From: Bacteroidota bacterium
Lineage (GTDB): Bacteria; Bacteroidota; Bacteroidia; Bacteroidales; FEN-979
Reading direction: 5' to 3'
Assembly (NCBI GenBank): GCA_026391355.1
Contig: JAPLDH010000050.1
Coordinates: 32,005-96,004 of the forward strand
Length of the DNA: 64,000 nt
How positions within the stretch are numbered: the stretch's first letter is position 1; every line of letters starts with the position of its first letter. Both the position numbers and the translations under genes were made by a program. The notes below the pieces were generated by a model. That model was not told the DNA's origin and did not search any database. It worked only from the letters and a program-made list of their open reading frames with translations. This document shows, piece after piece, positions 1-10,100 of this stretch.

Positions 1-657
1 GAAGTGAAAACAGCCAAAAAAGTAGCGGTCACCTGGACCATCTTTGCATATATCGGGGCCATCCTGATCGGGTTGTTCGGGATTGCTTTTGTGAAAGGCG
101 GACCCCTGACCGCAGAAGCTCCGAAACTATTGCAGGATGCAGAAAAGATTCTGCCTGTTATGGTAATTGCACTTGTAAATCCGATCCTTGCCGGGATTCT
201 GCTTTCGGGTGTAATCTCTGCAATGATGTCGACAGCCTCATCGGAAGTCACGGTTTCCTCTGCTTCCATCACAGAAGATATTTACAAAAATCTCAAAAAA
301 AATTCCCCATCCCCGAAACGGATGCTGATGCTGAACCAGATTGTAACACTTGCGATTGGAATAGTGGCGATCATTCTTGCACTGACAATGGCAGATACAG
401 TTTACGGTTTGGTCTCCTATGCCTGGTCAGGAATCGGTTCATCTTTTGGTCCCGCTTTACTTCTCCTGTTATTCTGGAAAAAGTTTTCAAGGGCAGGCAT
501 GTTTGCCTCCCTGATCACAGGGACGGTAGCAACCGTAATCTGGAAGAACCTGTTTGAGACTTCTACCGGGGTATCAGAGAGGCTTGCCAGTTTCATCATT
601 GCGTTCGTGATGGCTGTATTATTTTCTTTACTGATCCCTGAAAAGACGAAAGCCTGA
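1..657 (+). CDS. Sodium:solute symporter (SSS family), C-terminal part
   Basis: The reading frame is open from the first base, so the gene begins outside the window and only about 218 C-terminal residues are visible. Several hydrophobic membrane segments are present. The stretch SGVISAMMSTASSEVTVSS followed by a TEDIY-like segment matches the conserved core of PutP-type Na+/solute symporters (known family feature). The protein would import a small organic solute with sodium across the inner membrane. The substrate cannot be read from this fragment; proline is only the best-studied case. It converges on folC with no gap: its stop codon (655-657) abuts the folC stop. Proximity to anmK and murF raises the possibility of a cell-wall sugar transporter, but that is speculation. 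Confidence 0.85.
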   Translation, partial: EVKTAKKVAVTWTIFAYIGAILIGLFGIAFVKGGPLTAEAPKLLQDAEKILPVMVIALVNPILAGILLSGVISAMMSTASSEVTVSSASITEDIYKNLKKNSPSPKRMLMLNQIVTLAIGIVAIILALTMADTVYGLVSYAWSGIGSSFGPALLLLLFWKKFSRAGMFASLITGTVATVIWKNLFETSTGVSERLASFIIAFVMAVLFSLLIPEKTKA

Positions 658-1971
658 TCAAACTACTTCTGCCACTACGAACATGCTTCCTCCAACGAAA
701 ACAAGATCTTCTCCGGTAGCATTTGCCCTGGCTGCTGCAAGGGCAGTTGCAACGGAAGGATAGGCATCTCCATGCAAACCTGCTTTGAATGCCACATTTT
801 GCAGGTTATGCTGATCGAGCCCTCTTGGGATATCTGCTTTACAGAAGTAATAAACAGCATCGCGCGGCAACAATTCAAGGATGGTGTGAATATCTTTATC
901 ATTGACCACTCCGAAAACAAAATGCAGTATTTTGTGAGGTGTGGCATCGATCTGCATCAAAACTTCTTTGATCCCTTCTTCATTATGTCCTGAATCACAG
1001 ATTGTTAAAGGTAAACGCGATAAGATCTGCCAGCGACCGGAAAGATGAGTGTTTTTTATCACGCGTTGGATCCCTCTCCGGATTTCTTCCCTTGTTATGT
1101 CAATCCCGGTTTTTGAGAGCATCTCGAAGACCCCGGCCACGGTTACGATATTTTTTTTCTGGTATCTTCCCTGCAATGGTGACCTGAGGGAAGTTAAAAA
1201 GAGTTTGTTTATCCGGAAAACATCCAGAATCAGATAATGGTTGTCAGTTGATTTTACCGGAGGCTTTGGCATTTGTTTATGTTCAGCCACTGAATAGATA
1301 CCATCAGCAAATAAAATTTCCGAACCGGTCGATTTTGCTTTCTCAATAAAGACAGATCTTGTACTTTCACCTGTTTCACCGATAACCACAGGTACACCCG
1401 GTTTAATGATCCCTGCTTTTTCCGCTGCAATTTTTTCGAGTGTGTCGCCCAGAAATTGCATATGATCGAAGCTGATATTTGTGATGACGGAAACCAGGGG
1501 AGTGATCACGTTTGTGGAGTCGAGCCGTCCACCCATACCAACCTCGATCACGGCGATATCCACCTTCTCCTGCCTGAAATAATCAAAAGCAAGTCCGGCA
1601 GTCATCTCAAAAAAAGAGGGTTGGATCCTTTCAAACCCGGCTTTGTACCGGGCTACAAAATCCGTAATGAAACTTGTACGGATCTTTTTCCCATTGACAA
1701 GGATACGTTCACGGAAATCTTTCAGGTGAGGCGATGTATATAATCCGGTTTTAAGGCCTTTTTCCTGAAGTACGGAAGCGATCATGTGCGAAGAAGATCC
1801 TTTCCCGTTGGTTCCGGCTATGTGGATGCTCCTGAAGTGATCCTGGGGATTACCGAGCAGGTCACATATGGCAATGGTGTTGGTGAGGTCAGCACGGTAG
1901 GCAGCAACTCCGATACGCTGATACATCGGGAGCTGAGAAAACAGATAAGCAATAGTGTCGGCGTAATTCAT
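658..1971 (-). CDS. folC: Bifunctional folylpolyglutamate synthase / dihydrofolate synthase
   Basis: A Mur-ligase-family enzyme of 437 residues, the usual FolC length. The N-terminal ATP-binding P-loop GTNGKGS lies at residues 53-59, followed by SSSHMIASVLQ and the YTSPHL motif typical of FolC. The segment DIAVIEVGMGGRLDSTN is the family signature that distinguishes FolC from Mur ligases. It adds glutamate to dihydropteroate or folates in the cytoplasm, using ATP. Last gene of a leftward murF-anmK-folC set; 11 bases separate it from anmK. The ATG start is at 1969-1971. Function is assigned from family motifs and is secure; whether it carries both activities is inferred. Confidence 0.95.
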   Translation of the reverse strand: MNYADTIAYLFSQLPMYQRIGVAAYRADLTNTIAICDLLGNPQDHFRSIHIAGTNGKGSSSHMIASVLQEKGLKTGLYTSPHLKDFRERILVNGKKIRTSFITDFVARYKAGFERIQPSFFEMTAGLAFDYFRQEKVDIAVIEVGMGGRLDSTNVITPLVSVITNISFDHMQFLGDTLEKIAAEKAGIIKPGVPVVIGETGESTRSVFIEKAKSTGSEILFADGIYSVAEHKQMPKPPVKSTDNHYLILDVFRINKLFLTSLRSPLQGRYQKKNIVTVAGVFEMLSKTGIDITREEIRRGIQRVIKNTHLSGRWQILSRLPLTICDSGHNEEGIKEVLMQIDATPHKILHFVFGVVNDKDIHTILELLPRDAVYYFCKADIPRGLDQHNLQNVAFKAGLHGDAYPSVATALAAARANATGEDLVFVGGSMFVVAEVV

Positions 1972-1982
1972 TATAAATAAGA

Positions 1983-3056
1983 CTATTGTGTAGCGAGGTA
2001 AATTGTCCCGCCAATGTTGTCATGGGAGGCACCGGTATATGATCTGAGGCAATTGACCTCATTCCGCCATCTCAGGACTCCAAGAAACGCAAAGATCAAG
2101 GCTTCTTTAAAATTGATGATAGTCGTATCAGGTATGATCACATTCATTCCTGTTTGTTCCCGGATCTTCCCGACAAGAAACCGGTTAAATGATCCTCCGC
2201 CGGTTATCAACATTCCCTGACCTTTCCGGGAAGGGGCAGCCTGTTGGATCTGCTGGGCGATGTGTTCACTGATAGTCATTAACTTATCTTCAATAGGGAT
2301 ATCGGACATATTCAGTAAAGGAATGAAGTTGTTTAATAACCATTCTTTTCCCAGTGATTTTGGAAGCGGTTGACTGTAGTATTCGATGTTGTTAAGCCTG
2401 ATCAATAAATCCTTGTTAAGGATGCCTTTTCCGGCCAGGGCACCATCCTCATCATAATTTTTGCCGGTTTCCTTAGCCAGGGAATTGAGAACAATATTGC
2501 ACGGGCAAACGTCAAATGCAATCCTTCGTCCATTTTGATCAAAGGAAATGTTAGCAAATCCCCCGAGGTTCAGGCAATAATCATATTCAGGGAACAGGAT
2601 TTTATCTCCGATGGGAACCAGTGGTGCACCCTGACCACCTAATGCAACGTCGGAGGAACGGAAATCACAGATCACAGTAACCCCGGTCTCTGCTGCAATG
2701 GCTGCTCCTTTTCCGATCTGCCATGTGATCTTTTTCTCCGGTTGATGAAAAATTGTGTGCCCGTGAGAGGCAATAAAATCGGGGTTTACCTGGTGTTTGT
2801 CAATAAATTGCCTAGTAAGTTTTCCGAGAAAATGCCCATATTCGATATCGGTCAGTACCAGTTCAAATGCAGACCCTGACTCAACAGATGAGAGCCGGTG
2901 ACGCCAGTTTTCGGGATACGGGATCGTTTCTGCATTGTTGATGCTGAATGACCATCGGTCGTTGATCTTTTCAAACCTGCAGAAGGCAATATCGACGCCG
3001 TCAAGGGAGGTTCCCGACATTAAACCGATCACATTATAAAGCGTTTCCGATTGCAT
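1983..3056 (-). CDS. anmK: Anhydro-N-acetylmuramic acid kinase
   Basis: About 357 residues. The N-terminal motif GLMSGTSLDGVD (residues 11-22) is the ATPase signature of AnmK. Later motifs DFRSSDVALGGQGAPLVP and LNLGGFAN also match the family. The enzyme phosphorylates and opens 1,6-anhydro-MurNAc to MurNAc-6-phosphate, recycling peptidoglycan fragments in the cytoplasm. I chose the ATG at 3056; an in-frame TTG at 3092 would overlap the end of murF by 17 bases and is less likely. Lies between murF and folC in one orientation with short gaps, so probably cotranscribed. A MurQ etherase, the usual next step, is not in the window. Confidence 0.94.
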   Translation of the reverse strand: MQSETLYNVIGLMSGTSLDGVDIAFCRFEKINDRWSFSINNAETIPYPENWRHRLSSVESGSAFELVLTDIEYGHFLGKLTRQFIDKHQVNPDFIASHGHTIFHQPEKKITWQIGKGAAIAAETGVTVICDFRSSDVALGGQGAPLVPIGDKILFPEYDYCLNLGGFANISFDQNGRRIAFDVCPCNIVLNSLAKETGKNYDEDGALAGKGILNKDLLIRLNNIEYYSQPLPKSLGKEWLLNNFIPLLNMSDIPIEDKLMTISEHIAQQIQQAAPSRKGQGMLITGGGSFNRFLVGKIREQTGMNVIIPDTTIINFKEALIFAFLGVLRWRNEVNCLRSYTGASHDNIGGTIYLATQ

Positions 3057-3075
3057 ATTTCTCAATCCTGTCTTT

Positions 3076-4368
3076 TCAAAGCACTTCTGCAATTATCTCC
3101 AGTTTTATACCACGGGAACCTTTCAAAAGAACTGTGGAATTTTCCAGCCTGTGAAATTCAAACCATAACCTGGCAAGATCGCTGTCCTGGAAGCAGATCC
3201 AGTCAAGCCGGTCGCATAACGTTGTAAAAACGGGGCCTACAAGATATACTCCAATAAACTGCTTTAATTCCAGTAACCTAATGATATCAATATGTTCCTT
3301 TTCGGTTTCTTCACCCAGTTCCAGCATGTCGCCGATGATCACAACCTTATTCGGATCAGCCAGTTCACTGAAGTTCTCGATGGCGGTGGTCATGCTCCCG
3401 GGATTTGCATTATAGGCGTCAAGGATCAACCGGTTACTTCCGGTAGAAGATATCTGTGAACGATTGTTGGATGGAATATAGTTTTCCAGGGCGTTTTTGA
3501 TCATATGGTTATCAGTTTTGAAAAAATGGCCGATGGCGGCAGCAGCCAGCAGGTTCTCAAAATTGTATTTGCCATAGATCTTTGAATGAACCGTGACTTG
3601 TTCATTATCAATATTGAAGATAAAATCCACAAAAGGGTTGCTTCCCGTCAGGATGCCTTGAAAATCAGCAGATATCTCCTTTCCGTAACTATATTTCTGT
3701 AAGCCGGATGAATGTTCAACCAGGAGAGGGTTATCTGCATTAATGAAGATCGTTCCGTTGTTGTTTTTCAGAAACCTGTAAAGTTCCGTTTTCGTACGGA
3801 TCACCCCTTCAAAACCCCCGAAACCTTCCAAATGGGCTTTCCCGATGTTTGTAATGATCCCGAAATCAGGGCGGGCAATTGAGCAAAGGAAATCAATCTC
3901 CCCGGGATGGTTTGCACCCATCTCAATGATGGCCATTTCGGTATCCCGGGATATTGAAAGGATCGTAAGGGGAACCCCGATATGGTTGTTCAGGTTTCCT
4001 TTTGTAGCTATGGTTCTGAATTTACAGGAGAGAATGGCATTGATCAGTTCCTTGGTTGTGGTTTTTCCATTGGTACCTGTTATTGCAATGAAAGGAATAT
4101 TCAATTTGCTGCGATGTAATGAAGCAAGTTCCTGCAATGTTCTCAAAACATCCTTAACCAGGATGTAATGTGTATTTATAACAGACGATTCATTGTCGGT
4201 AATTGCAAAAGCTGCTCCCTGGTTAAGTGCAGATTCCGCATATTGATTACCATCGAAATTTTCCCCTTTCAGGGCGAAGAAAAGGCAATTTTTGGCAATC
4301 CTGCGACTATCGGTGGAGATTTCAGGATATTTCAGGTAAACAGCATAGATTTCTTCGATCGACAGCAT
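3076..4368 (-). CDS. murF: UDP-N-acetylmuramoyl-tripeptide--D-alanyl-D-alanine ligase
   Basis: A Mur ligase of 430 residues. It has the N-terminal STDSR motif (residues 18-22) that contacts the UDP sugar, the P-loop GTNGKTT at 98-104, EMGANHPGEI, and the C-terminal DAYNANPGSM motif, all standard for MurF. It adds D-Ala-D-Ala to the UDP-MurNAc-tripeptide, the last cytoplasmic step of peptide stem assembly. ATG start at 4366-4368. A terminator-like hairpin just upstream (4403-4434) belongs to gldJ, so murF probably has its own promoter. From memory, gldJ next to murF is also seen in flavobacteria, so this adjacency is likely ancestral. Confidence 0.95.
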   Translation of the reverse strand: MLSIEEIYAVYLKYPEISTDSRRIAKNCLFFALKGENFDGNQYAESALNQGAAFAITDNESSVINTHYILVKDVLRTLQELASLHRSKLNIPFIAITGTNGKTTTKELINAILSCKFRTIATKGNLNNHIGVPLTILSISRDTEMAIIEMGANHPGEIDFLCSIARPDFGIITNIGKAHLEGFGGFEGVIRTKTELYRFLKNNNGTIFINADNPLLVEHSSGLQKYSYGKEISADFQGILTGSNPFVDFIFNIDNEQVTVHSKIYGKYNFENLLAAAAIGHFFKTDNHMIKNALENYIPSNNRSQISSTGSNRLILDAYNANPGSMTTAIENFSELADPNKVVIIGDMLELGEETEKEHIDIIRLLELKQFIGVYLVGPVFTTLCDRLDWICFQDSDLARLWFEFHRLENSTVLLKGSRGIKLEIIAEVL

Positions 4369-4402
4369 GGCAGGTTATTTCCTTGAAATACAAAGTAAAT
4401 AA

Positions 4403-4434
4403 AAAACCCCGTCTCCTTTACGGAACGGGGTTTT
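4403..4434 (-). terminator. Rho-independent terminator of gldJ
   Basis: The arms aaaaccccgt (4403-4412) and acggggtttt (4425-4434) pair perfectly. Three further pairs (tcc with gga) follow inside after one unpaired base. Read on the minus strand the hairpin is followed by a T-rich tract, as expected for termination of the leftward porP-gldJ transcript, 17 bases after the gldJ stop codon. Confidence 0.85.
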
Positions 4435-4451
4435 ATTCTTTTCAATATTTT

Positions 4452-5942
4452 TTATTTTCCGGATATTCCACCGCCGACCCTTGTCATGGCACAACGGAAA
4501 CCAACTGCATCGGAAGCAGCATCCTGGTCAAGGAACCTGCGCGTTGCCGGGCTCAGGTAATAGGCAGGATCTTTCCAGTTGCCACCTTTATACACTCTTG
4601 CCTTATCACTGATCAGAGAGGTAACGCCAAACTGGTACATCAGGTTTGTGGAGCTGGTATCTTTGGAGACATTTTTCCAGAGTTCACCATCAATATTGGA
4701 GGCATAATCTCCATCCTGGTTATTAATGTTATCGGCCGAACGATAATTGGTGCGGTTGGCGGCCTCTGCAGTGGTTACATCGCGGTATTTCAGGTGGCCG
4801 AGACTGTCTTTTTCAGCGACAAAACCTTCGGCATCTCTCACGGTAGTTTTATATACATTGCCCCTGAATGGTCTCAGGTCGGTCATATCCAGGGAATTCA
4901 TCGGACGGTAAACGTCAAGCACCCATTCACTCACGTTACCTGCCATGTTATAGAGGCCATAATCGTTGGGGAAATAGGAACCGCATGGCGCGGGAATATC
5001 GGCAGCATCATTCAGGTTACCGGCAACCCCCATATAGTCGCCCCGTCCCCTGCGGAAGTTATCCATGAAACTGCCATAGTATTTGGATTCGCTTGTTCTT
5101 ACAAAATTCCCGTTCCAGGGATAATTCTTCTTTTCAACCACCCTTTCAAGAAGTGTGTTCCCGATCAGGCCGAGCGCTGCGAATTCCCATTCTGCTTCGG
5201 TCGGGAGCCGGTATTTCGGGAGGAGGATACCATCTTCCATCTTCACTTTTCGGGTGCCTGTTCCGTTGGGATTCAGATCGGGCAGCGGTTTATTGACAAG
5301 ACCTTCATATTGGCCTGCCAGGTAGGCTTCGGTATTGAAGTTGTTTTCATTCTTTTGAGATGGATCCATTGAAAGGATGCCTTTTTTGATCAGGAGCATT
5401 TCATTGACCCGGTCCGTTCTCCAGGCACAATAGTCATTTGCCTGAACCCAGCTGACACCCACAACGGGATAATTCCTGTAGGCAGGGTGCCGGAAATAAT
5501 ATTCTACCAATGGTTCGTTGTAGGCCAGTTTATCTCTCCATACCAGTGTATCGGGTAATGCTTTACGGAATACGCCCGGATAATCCGTACCATAAACCCT
5601 GTATAACCAATACAGGTATTCCAGGTAATCGAGGTTCCTCAATTCAGTTTGATCCATGTAGAAGCTGGAAACAGTGACCGTGCGGGGTTGATTATTCCAG
5701 TCAAACAGAACATCATCCTGGGTGTTTCCCATGGTAAACCTGCCACCTTCAATAAATACAAGTCCCGGACCTGTTTGTTGTTCAGTGTACTGACGGACTT
5801 CAAAACCACCGTTTTTGGGGTTGTTATAATCCCACCCAGTCGAACTGCTAGAACCTTTCTTAGTACAGGAACCAAGAAGTACAATGGCAGCGACGGCGGC
5901 GACCATTGTAACAGCGGGTAAAATCTTATGGAAATTCATCAT
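4452..5942 (-). CDS. gldJ: T9SS/gliding lipoprotein GldJ (FGE-sulfatase fold)
   Basis: A lipoprotein of 496 residues. The signal peptide ends in LLGSC, giving lipidated Cys26. From about residue 55 to the C terminus it is one formylglycine-generating-enzyme-like (SUMF1) domain: GLVFIEGGRFTMG, the YPVVGVSWVQANDYCAWRT block, RLPTEAEWEFAA, GNVSEWVLD and a C-terminal YKGGNW...GFRCAM segment. The motifs TGWDYNNPKNGGFE and DDVLFDWNNQP resemble GldJ more than the related PorK/GldK (from memory of the families). GldJ is an outer-membrane lipoprotein needed for the T9SS/gliding apparatus; the fold is not expected to be catalytic. It lies 22 bases downstream of a porP-type gene, divergent from porU and next to murF, an arrangement like that of Flavobacterium. 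GldK is the main alternative. Confidence 0.85.
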   Translation of the reverse strand: MMNFHKILPAVTMVAAVAAIVLLGSCTKKGSSSSTGWDYNNPKNGGFEVRQYTEQQTGPGLVFIEGGRFTMGNTQDDVLFDWNNQPRTVTVSSFYMDQTELRNLDYLEYLYWLYRVYGTDYPGVFRKALPDTLVWRDKLAYNEPLVEYYFRHPAYRNYPVVGVSWVQANDYCAWRTDRVNEMLLIKKGILSMDPSQKNENNFNTEAYLAGQYEGLVNKPLPDLNPNGTGTRKVKMEDGILLPKYRLPTEAEWEFAALGLIGNTLLERVVEKKNYPWNGNFVRTSESKYYGSFMDNFRRGRGDYMGVAGNLNDAADIPAPCGSYFPNDYGLYNMAGNVSEWVLDVYRPMNSLDMTDLRPFRGNVYKTTVRDAEGFVAEKDSLGHLKYRDVTTAEAANRTNYRSADNINNQDGDYASNIDGELWKNVSKDTSSTNLMYQFGVTSLISDKARVYKGGNWKDPAYYLSPATRRFLDQDAASDAVGFRCAMTRVGGGISGK

Positions 5943-5964
5943 TGATAAAATTTTGAATGTATAA

Positions 5965-6954
5965 CTAAAATCTTGGGCATTTTATTGCCCTGATATGCCT
6001 TCTTTTTTCAATGCAAGGGAACTGCCATGAAGCAGAAACCTCGTGTCCTCCTCCGGAAACAGCCATCAGCCGTGAGATTGTGAAATCATAACTGTATCCG
6101 ACGCGAAGGTTTTGATAATGAAATCCAATCATTGGAATCAACGCATCGGCATTCTCAAAATTGTATCTGAACCAAAGTCCCCCGATAAAAGGATCGATCG
6201 TCAGGTACAAACCCAGGTTAAGCTGGTGAAATTTGAATTGCTGCTGGTAAAGAATATTCGGGGAGATGGAGAACTCGCGGCCTTCATCGGCTCCGTTTTC
6301 CCTCAGGTTTATTACAGATCCGGCATGGACTGTATATTTCATAAACAGCCGGGTGTTGTTGTCATTATAAAATCCCATCCGTGGCTGTGAAAGATGACTG
6401 ACAGAGAGGCCGCCATATAACAACTCATCATATCCCATCATAATGCCTGCTGAAAAATCAGGAGCGCTGATGGTATTGTTATCCGGTGGCTTTTCCAGTG
6501 TGGGCAGTACAAAACCCGTTTGCGGATCGATCATGTCCTCGAAAGTCAGCTTATCCCAGGCCAGATGGCGCTGATAATAACCGGCTTCCAATGCAGCACT
6601 GGCGAAAAGGTGACTTGTTATATTGAATTTGTAAGCATACATGAGGCTGATGGCAGTTGCATTCAGGTTTCCACCACCTGTGCGGTCGGCAGTGACCAAT
6701 AATCCAACACCTCCCCTGATAAAATTTACATATTGGTCATAAGAGGCATTATAAGTAACAAATGCTCCTCCAACCGATGGCCATTGATCACGGAAGTTGC
6801 CGATTGCTCTCGGACATACCATGGCTCCTGCCAAAGCCGGATTCAGATATAACGGGTTTGCATAAAACTGTGAAAACTCCGGATCCTGACTGTAGGTGCT
6901 TTGCATGAAAACTGATAAAGTAAAAATGGTAATAATGAATGCTTTATTCATCAT
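5965..6954 (-). CDS. PorP/SprF-family T9SS outer-membrane protein
   Basis: A predicted outer-membrane barrel of 329 residues with an N-terminal signal peptide ending near STYSQ. The opening QDPEFSQFYANPLYLNPALAG is the hallmark of the PorP/SprF family, followed by alternating beta-strand-like segments such as GGVGLLVTADRTGGG and LRVGYSYDFTISRL. These proteins anchor T9SS cargo, or parts of the gliding machinery, to the outer membrane, often paired with a specific adhesin or PorE-type partner. Here the gene heads the leftward porP-gldJ transcript and is divergent from the porU genes. Two ATG codons stand in tandem at the start; either may be used. Bacteroidota genomes carry many PorP paralogues, so I give no symbol. 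Confidence 0.88.
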   Translation of the reverse strand: MMNKAFIITIFTLSVFMQSTYSQDPEFSQFYANPLYLNPALAGAMVCPRAIGNFRDQWPSVGGAFVTYNASYDQYVNFIRGGVGLLVTADRTGGGNLNATAISLMYAYKFNITSHLFASAALEAGYYQRHLAWDKLTFEDMIDPQTGFVLPTLEKPPDNNTISAPDFSAGIMMGYDELLYGGLSVSHLSQPRMGFYNDNNTRLFMKYTVHAGSVINLRENGADEGREFSISPNILYQQQFKFHQLNLGLYLTIDPFIGGLWFRYNFENADALIPMIGFHYQNLRVGYSYDFTISRLMAVSGGGHEVSASWQFPCIEKRRHIRAIKCPRF

Positions 6955-7195
6955 TGCTATTTATACACCCTAATTTATTTAGGGTTACAATATTACTAAT
7001 AAATTTTCAATTCATGCCACGATCTTTAAGAAATTAGAAAATTCCTGGTCATAAATAACAATATTCAAAACCTAATATCGTTTTTAACTCTCATGATCAG
7101 GATTGTTGCTTTTATCTCCTTTTTAAAAATAGATTTCCCTGCTTCTGACATTCTGTGGCCTGATTGTGCGACCTTTGCAAATTAATACTTTGTAT
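6955..7195. promoter_or_regulatory. Divergent control region between porP-gldJ and porU-porV
   Basis: This 241-bp gap separates the two T9SS transcripts and must hold both promoters. On the porP side there is a small perfect inverted repeat, accctaa (6967-6973) and ttagggt (6979-6985), with a 5-base loop inside the probable porP leader; it could be a protein site or a hairpin. On the porU side GACCTTTG (7170-7177), about 20 bases before the ATG, is one base from the TAnnTTTG promoter form. Neither assignment is strong. Confidence 0.4.
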
Positions 7196-10100
7196 ATGAT
7201 AAATAAGACCTACAAACTACCGCGATATTTCTTCCTGCTTTTATTTTTTCTTGCAGGTGCAGTTCTGATTCCCTCTCATACTATTGGACAGGTTAAACCA
7301 ATGCATTTTGACATTCATTGGTTACCTTCCTCACACATCCATTTTTCCGCATCTGATTCAATAACCAAAATGAACTTTGAAGGTGCTATCGTTACAGATA
7401 ATTACGGTCAGTTACCGGTGTTCTCTCATATCATAAGGGTATCATCAAAAGAAGATTCCATATGGATTTCGGATTTGCAGGATCTGAAATTTGAGGAGTT
7501 GGGAGAGGGTGACCTGAACGCATTAAGAGACACTGAGAAGATTCCTGCAGATTTCACCTTATCGCAAAACATCATTATTCAGCATAAAGTCCCTTATCTT
7601 TCGCTTACCTTATTACCATTGAGAAAAAACACTGCAAATGGTAAAATTGAACGCCTCATTTCATTTGGCTTCCAGTTGAATTTTATCCCCAATCCTCACC
7701 CCACGGCACTGAAAACAACACGTACTTATGCCGATCATTCTGTTCTGGCTTCGGGTACCTGGTATAAGATGTCAGCCAAAAATACAGGTATTTACAGAAT
7801 TACCTATGATGATCTGAAGAATATGGGGGTCAATGTTTCCGCTATTGATCCCAGGAATATCAGGATCTATGGTAATGGCGGAGGAATGTTACCTGAACCG
7901 AATGCCACCAGAAGGATCGATGACCTGAGGGAAAATGCAATACAGGTTGTAGGGGAAGAGGACGGAAAATTTGATGCGGGTGATTATATTTTATTTTATG
8001 GAGAAGCGCCTGATATATGGAAATATGATTACACGAATCATATTTTCCATCACAGTAAAAATATTTATTCTGATGTAAACTATTATTTTCTGACCGTGGA
8101 TCTGGGGCAGGGGAAGAGAGTTGGACTCACCCCATCCACCACACAGACCCCAAATTTTTATGTAACTACATTCAATGATTACCAGTTTTATGAAAAGGAT
8201 GATATCAATCTGATCAAATCAGGGAAATTATGGTTAGATCAGCAATATTTTGATGTTACCACAACCCGTGATTATACATTCAATTTTCCGAATATCGATA
8301 ATGTTCATTCTGTTACGGTCACCACAGATGTAGCAGCGAGAAGCACCACCACCAGCTCCTCCTTCGATATTTCAGCCAATAACCAGTACCTTCTGAATGT
8401 AAACATTCCACCCGTCACCACGGTTTTTCTCGATACTTATGCCGTAGAAAGATCCGGCACGGGCGGTTTCAATACAGCAGATCCTGTCATAGATATTAAA
8501 CTGAAGTACAACAAACCGGATATTACGGCGACCGGATACCTGAACTATCTTGAATTGAATGTAACACGAAACCTGGTCATGAGCGGCTCCCAAATGAGTT
8601 TCAGGTCACCCCTGACGTCAGGATCAGGCAAAGTTTCAGATTTTTCACTGACCACGGGTAACCAGACTGTTACCATCTGGGATGTAACCAATGGCGGAAC
8701 TATCAATAAAATAGTGACTTCACAAAATGGTTCAGCAACTGTATTCAGGTTGCCCACCGATACGTTGCAGGAATTTATTGCCTTTGACGGCACGTCATTC
8801 TTATCCGCTACTTTCAGGGGGAAAGTTGATATTCAGGACCTTCATGGCGCCGGTCTTTTTGATTATGTAATAGTAACTTATCCCTTGTTCCTTCCCCAAG
8901 CCGAACGTCTGGCTACATTTCACAGAAATCATGATCAGATGTCAGTGTTCATTACTACCCCCGAAAAGATCTACAATGAGTTTTCCTCAGGGAAACAGGA
9001 TGTTACAGCCATCAGGGATTTTATGAAGATGATGTATGACCGGTCAGGAAACGGAGATTACCCAAAATATCTTCTTCTGTTTGGAGGTGCATCCTATGAT
9101 TTCAAAGACCGGGTTCAGAATAATATCAATTTTGTTCCCTCTTTTGAGTCAAATGAATCGTTGAGTCCGACGGGAACCTTTGTATCCGACGATTACTTTG
9201 CCATCCTGGATGATTCGGAAGGGTTGGGATCCTATGGCCTGCTTGATCTTGGTATTGGACGTTTTCCGGTGATAACAGCGGATCAGGCGGATGAGGCAGT
9301 AGCTAAAATTGAGCACTATTGTGCACAAAGTGATTCGGTGAAAAATGACTGGAGAAATGTGGTCTGTTTCGTTGCGGATGACCCTGATGATGCGAACTCC
9401 AATCTCCATATGGAACAGGCGGAATTATTGGCCGGCATGATCACTTCTGGTAATAAGGATTACAACGTGGATAAGATCTTTCTCGATGCCTATAAACAGG
9501 CTTCAACTCCTGGTGGGGCTCGCTATCCTGATGTGAATGCAGCAATCAACGACAGGGTGGATAAAGGCGCTTTGATCATTAATTATACAGGTCACGGAGG
9601 AGTTTTGGGTTGGGCTCATGAACGCGTTCTTGAAATTGCAGATATCAAATCCTGGAAAAATTATGACCGGATGCCTGTTTTTATGACAGCTACCTGTGAA
9701 TTCTCCTGGTTTGATGATCCTGCATGGATCTCTGCAGGTGAATGGGTATTTCTGAATTCCACCGGCGGAGGAATTGCATTATTTACAACAACAAGACCAA
9801 CCTTTGCAGGTGAGAATTTCTCCCTCTCCACCAATTTTTATTCCAATGTATTCAAAAAGTTCAATGGTAAGTTCTTGAAAATGGGAGACCTGGTCGAACG
9901 GGCGAAGAACTGGGACAGTACCGGTTCTTCTCTTAACTCACGGAAGTTTATTCTGCTTGGCGATCCCGGACTCCAACTGGCCTATCCGCAATTTAATGTT
10001 GTAACCACGGCAATAAACGGACAAAATGTATCCTCCTCTCCGGATACATTAAAAGCATTGCAAACGGTAACAATTTCGGGAGAAGTACGTGATAATGACG

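Noticed and set aside
1983..3092. Longer anmK starting at the TTG at 3092
   Set aside because: It overlaps murF and adds residues not seen in the family; the ATG at 3056 gives the usual N terminus.
4227..5372. Open frame of 381 codons on the plus strand, antisense to gldJ
   Set aside because: It lies almost wholly inside gldJ in the opposite strand; gldJ has clear family motifs and a lipobox, while the antisense translation shows no recognisable domain.
4452..5942. Call as GldK/PorK
   Set aside because: PorK genes are normally followed by porL-porM-porN, absent here. The N-terminal motifs and the murF and porU neighbours fit GldJ better.
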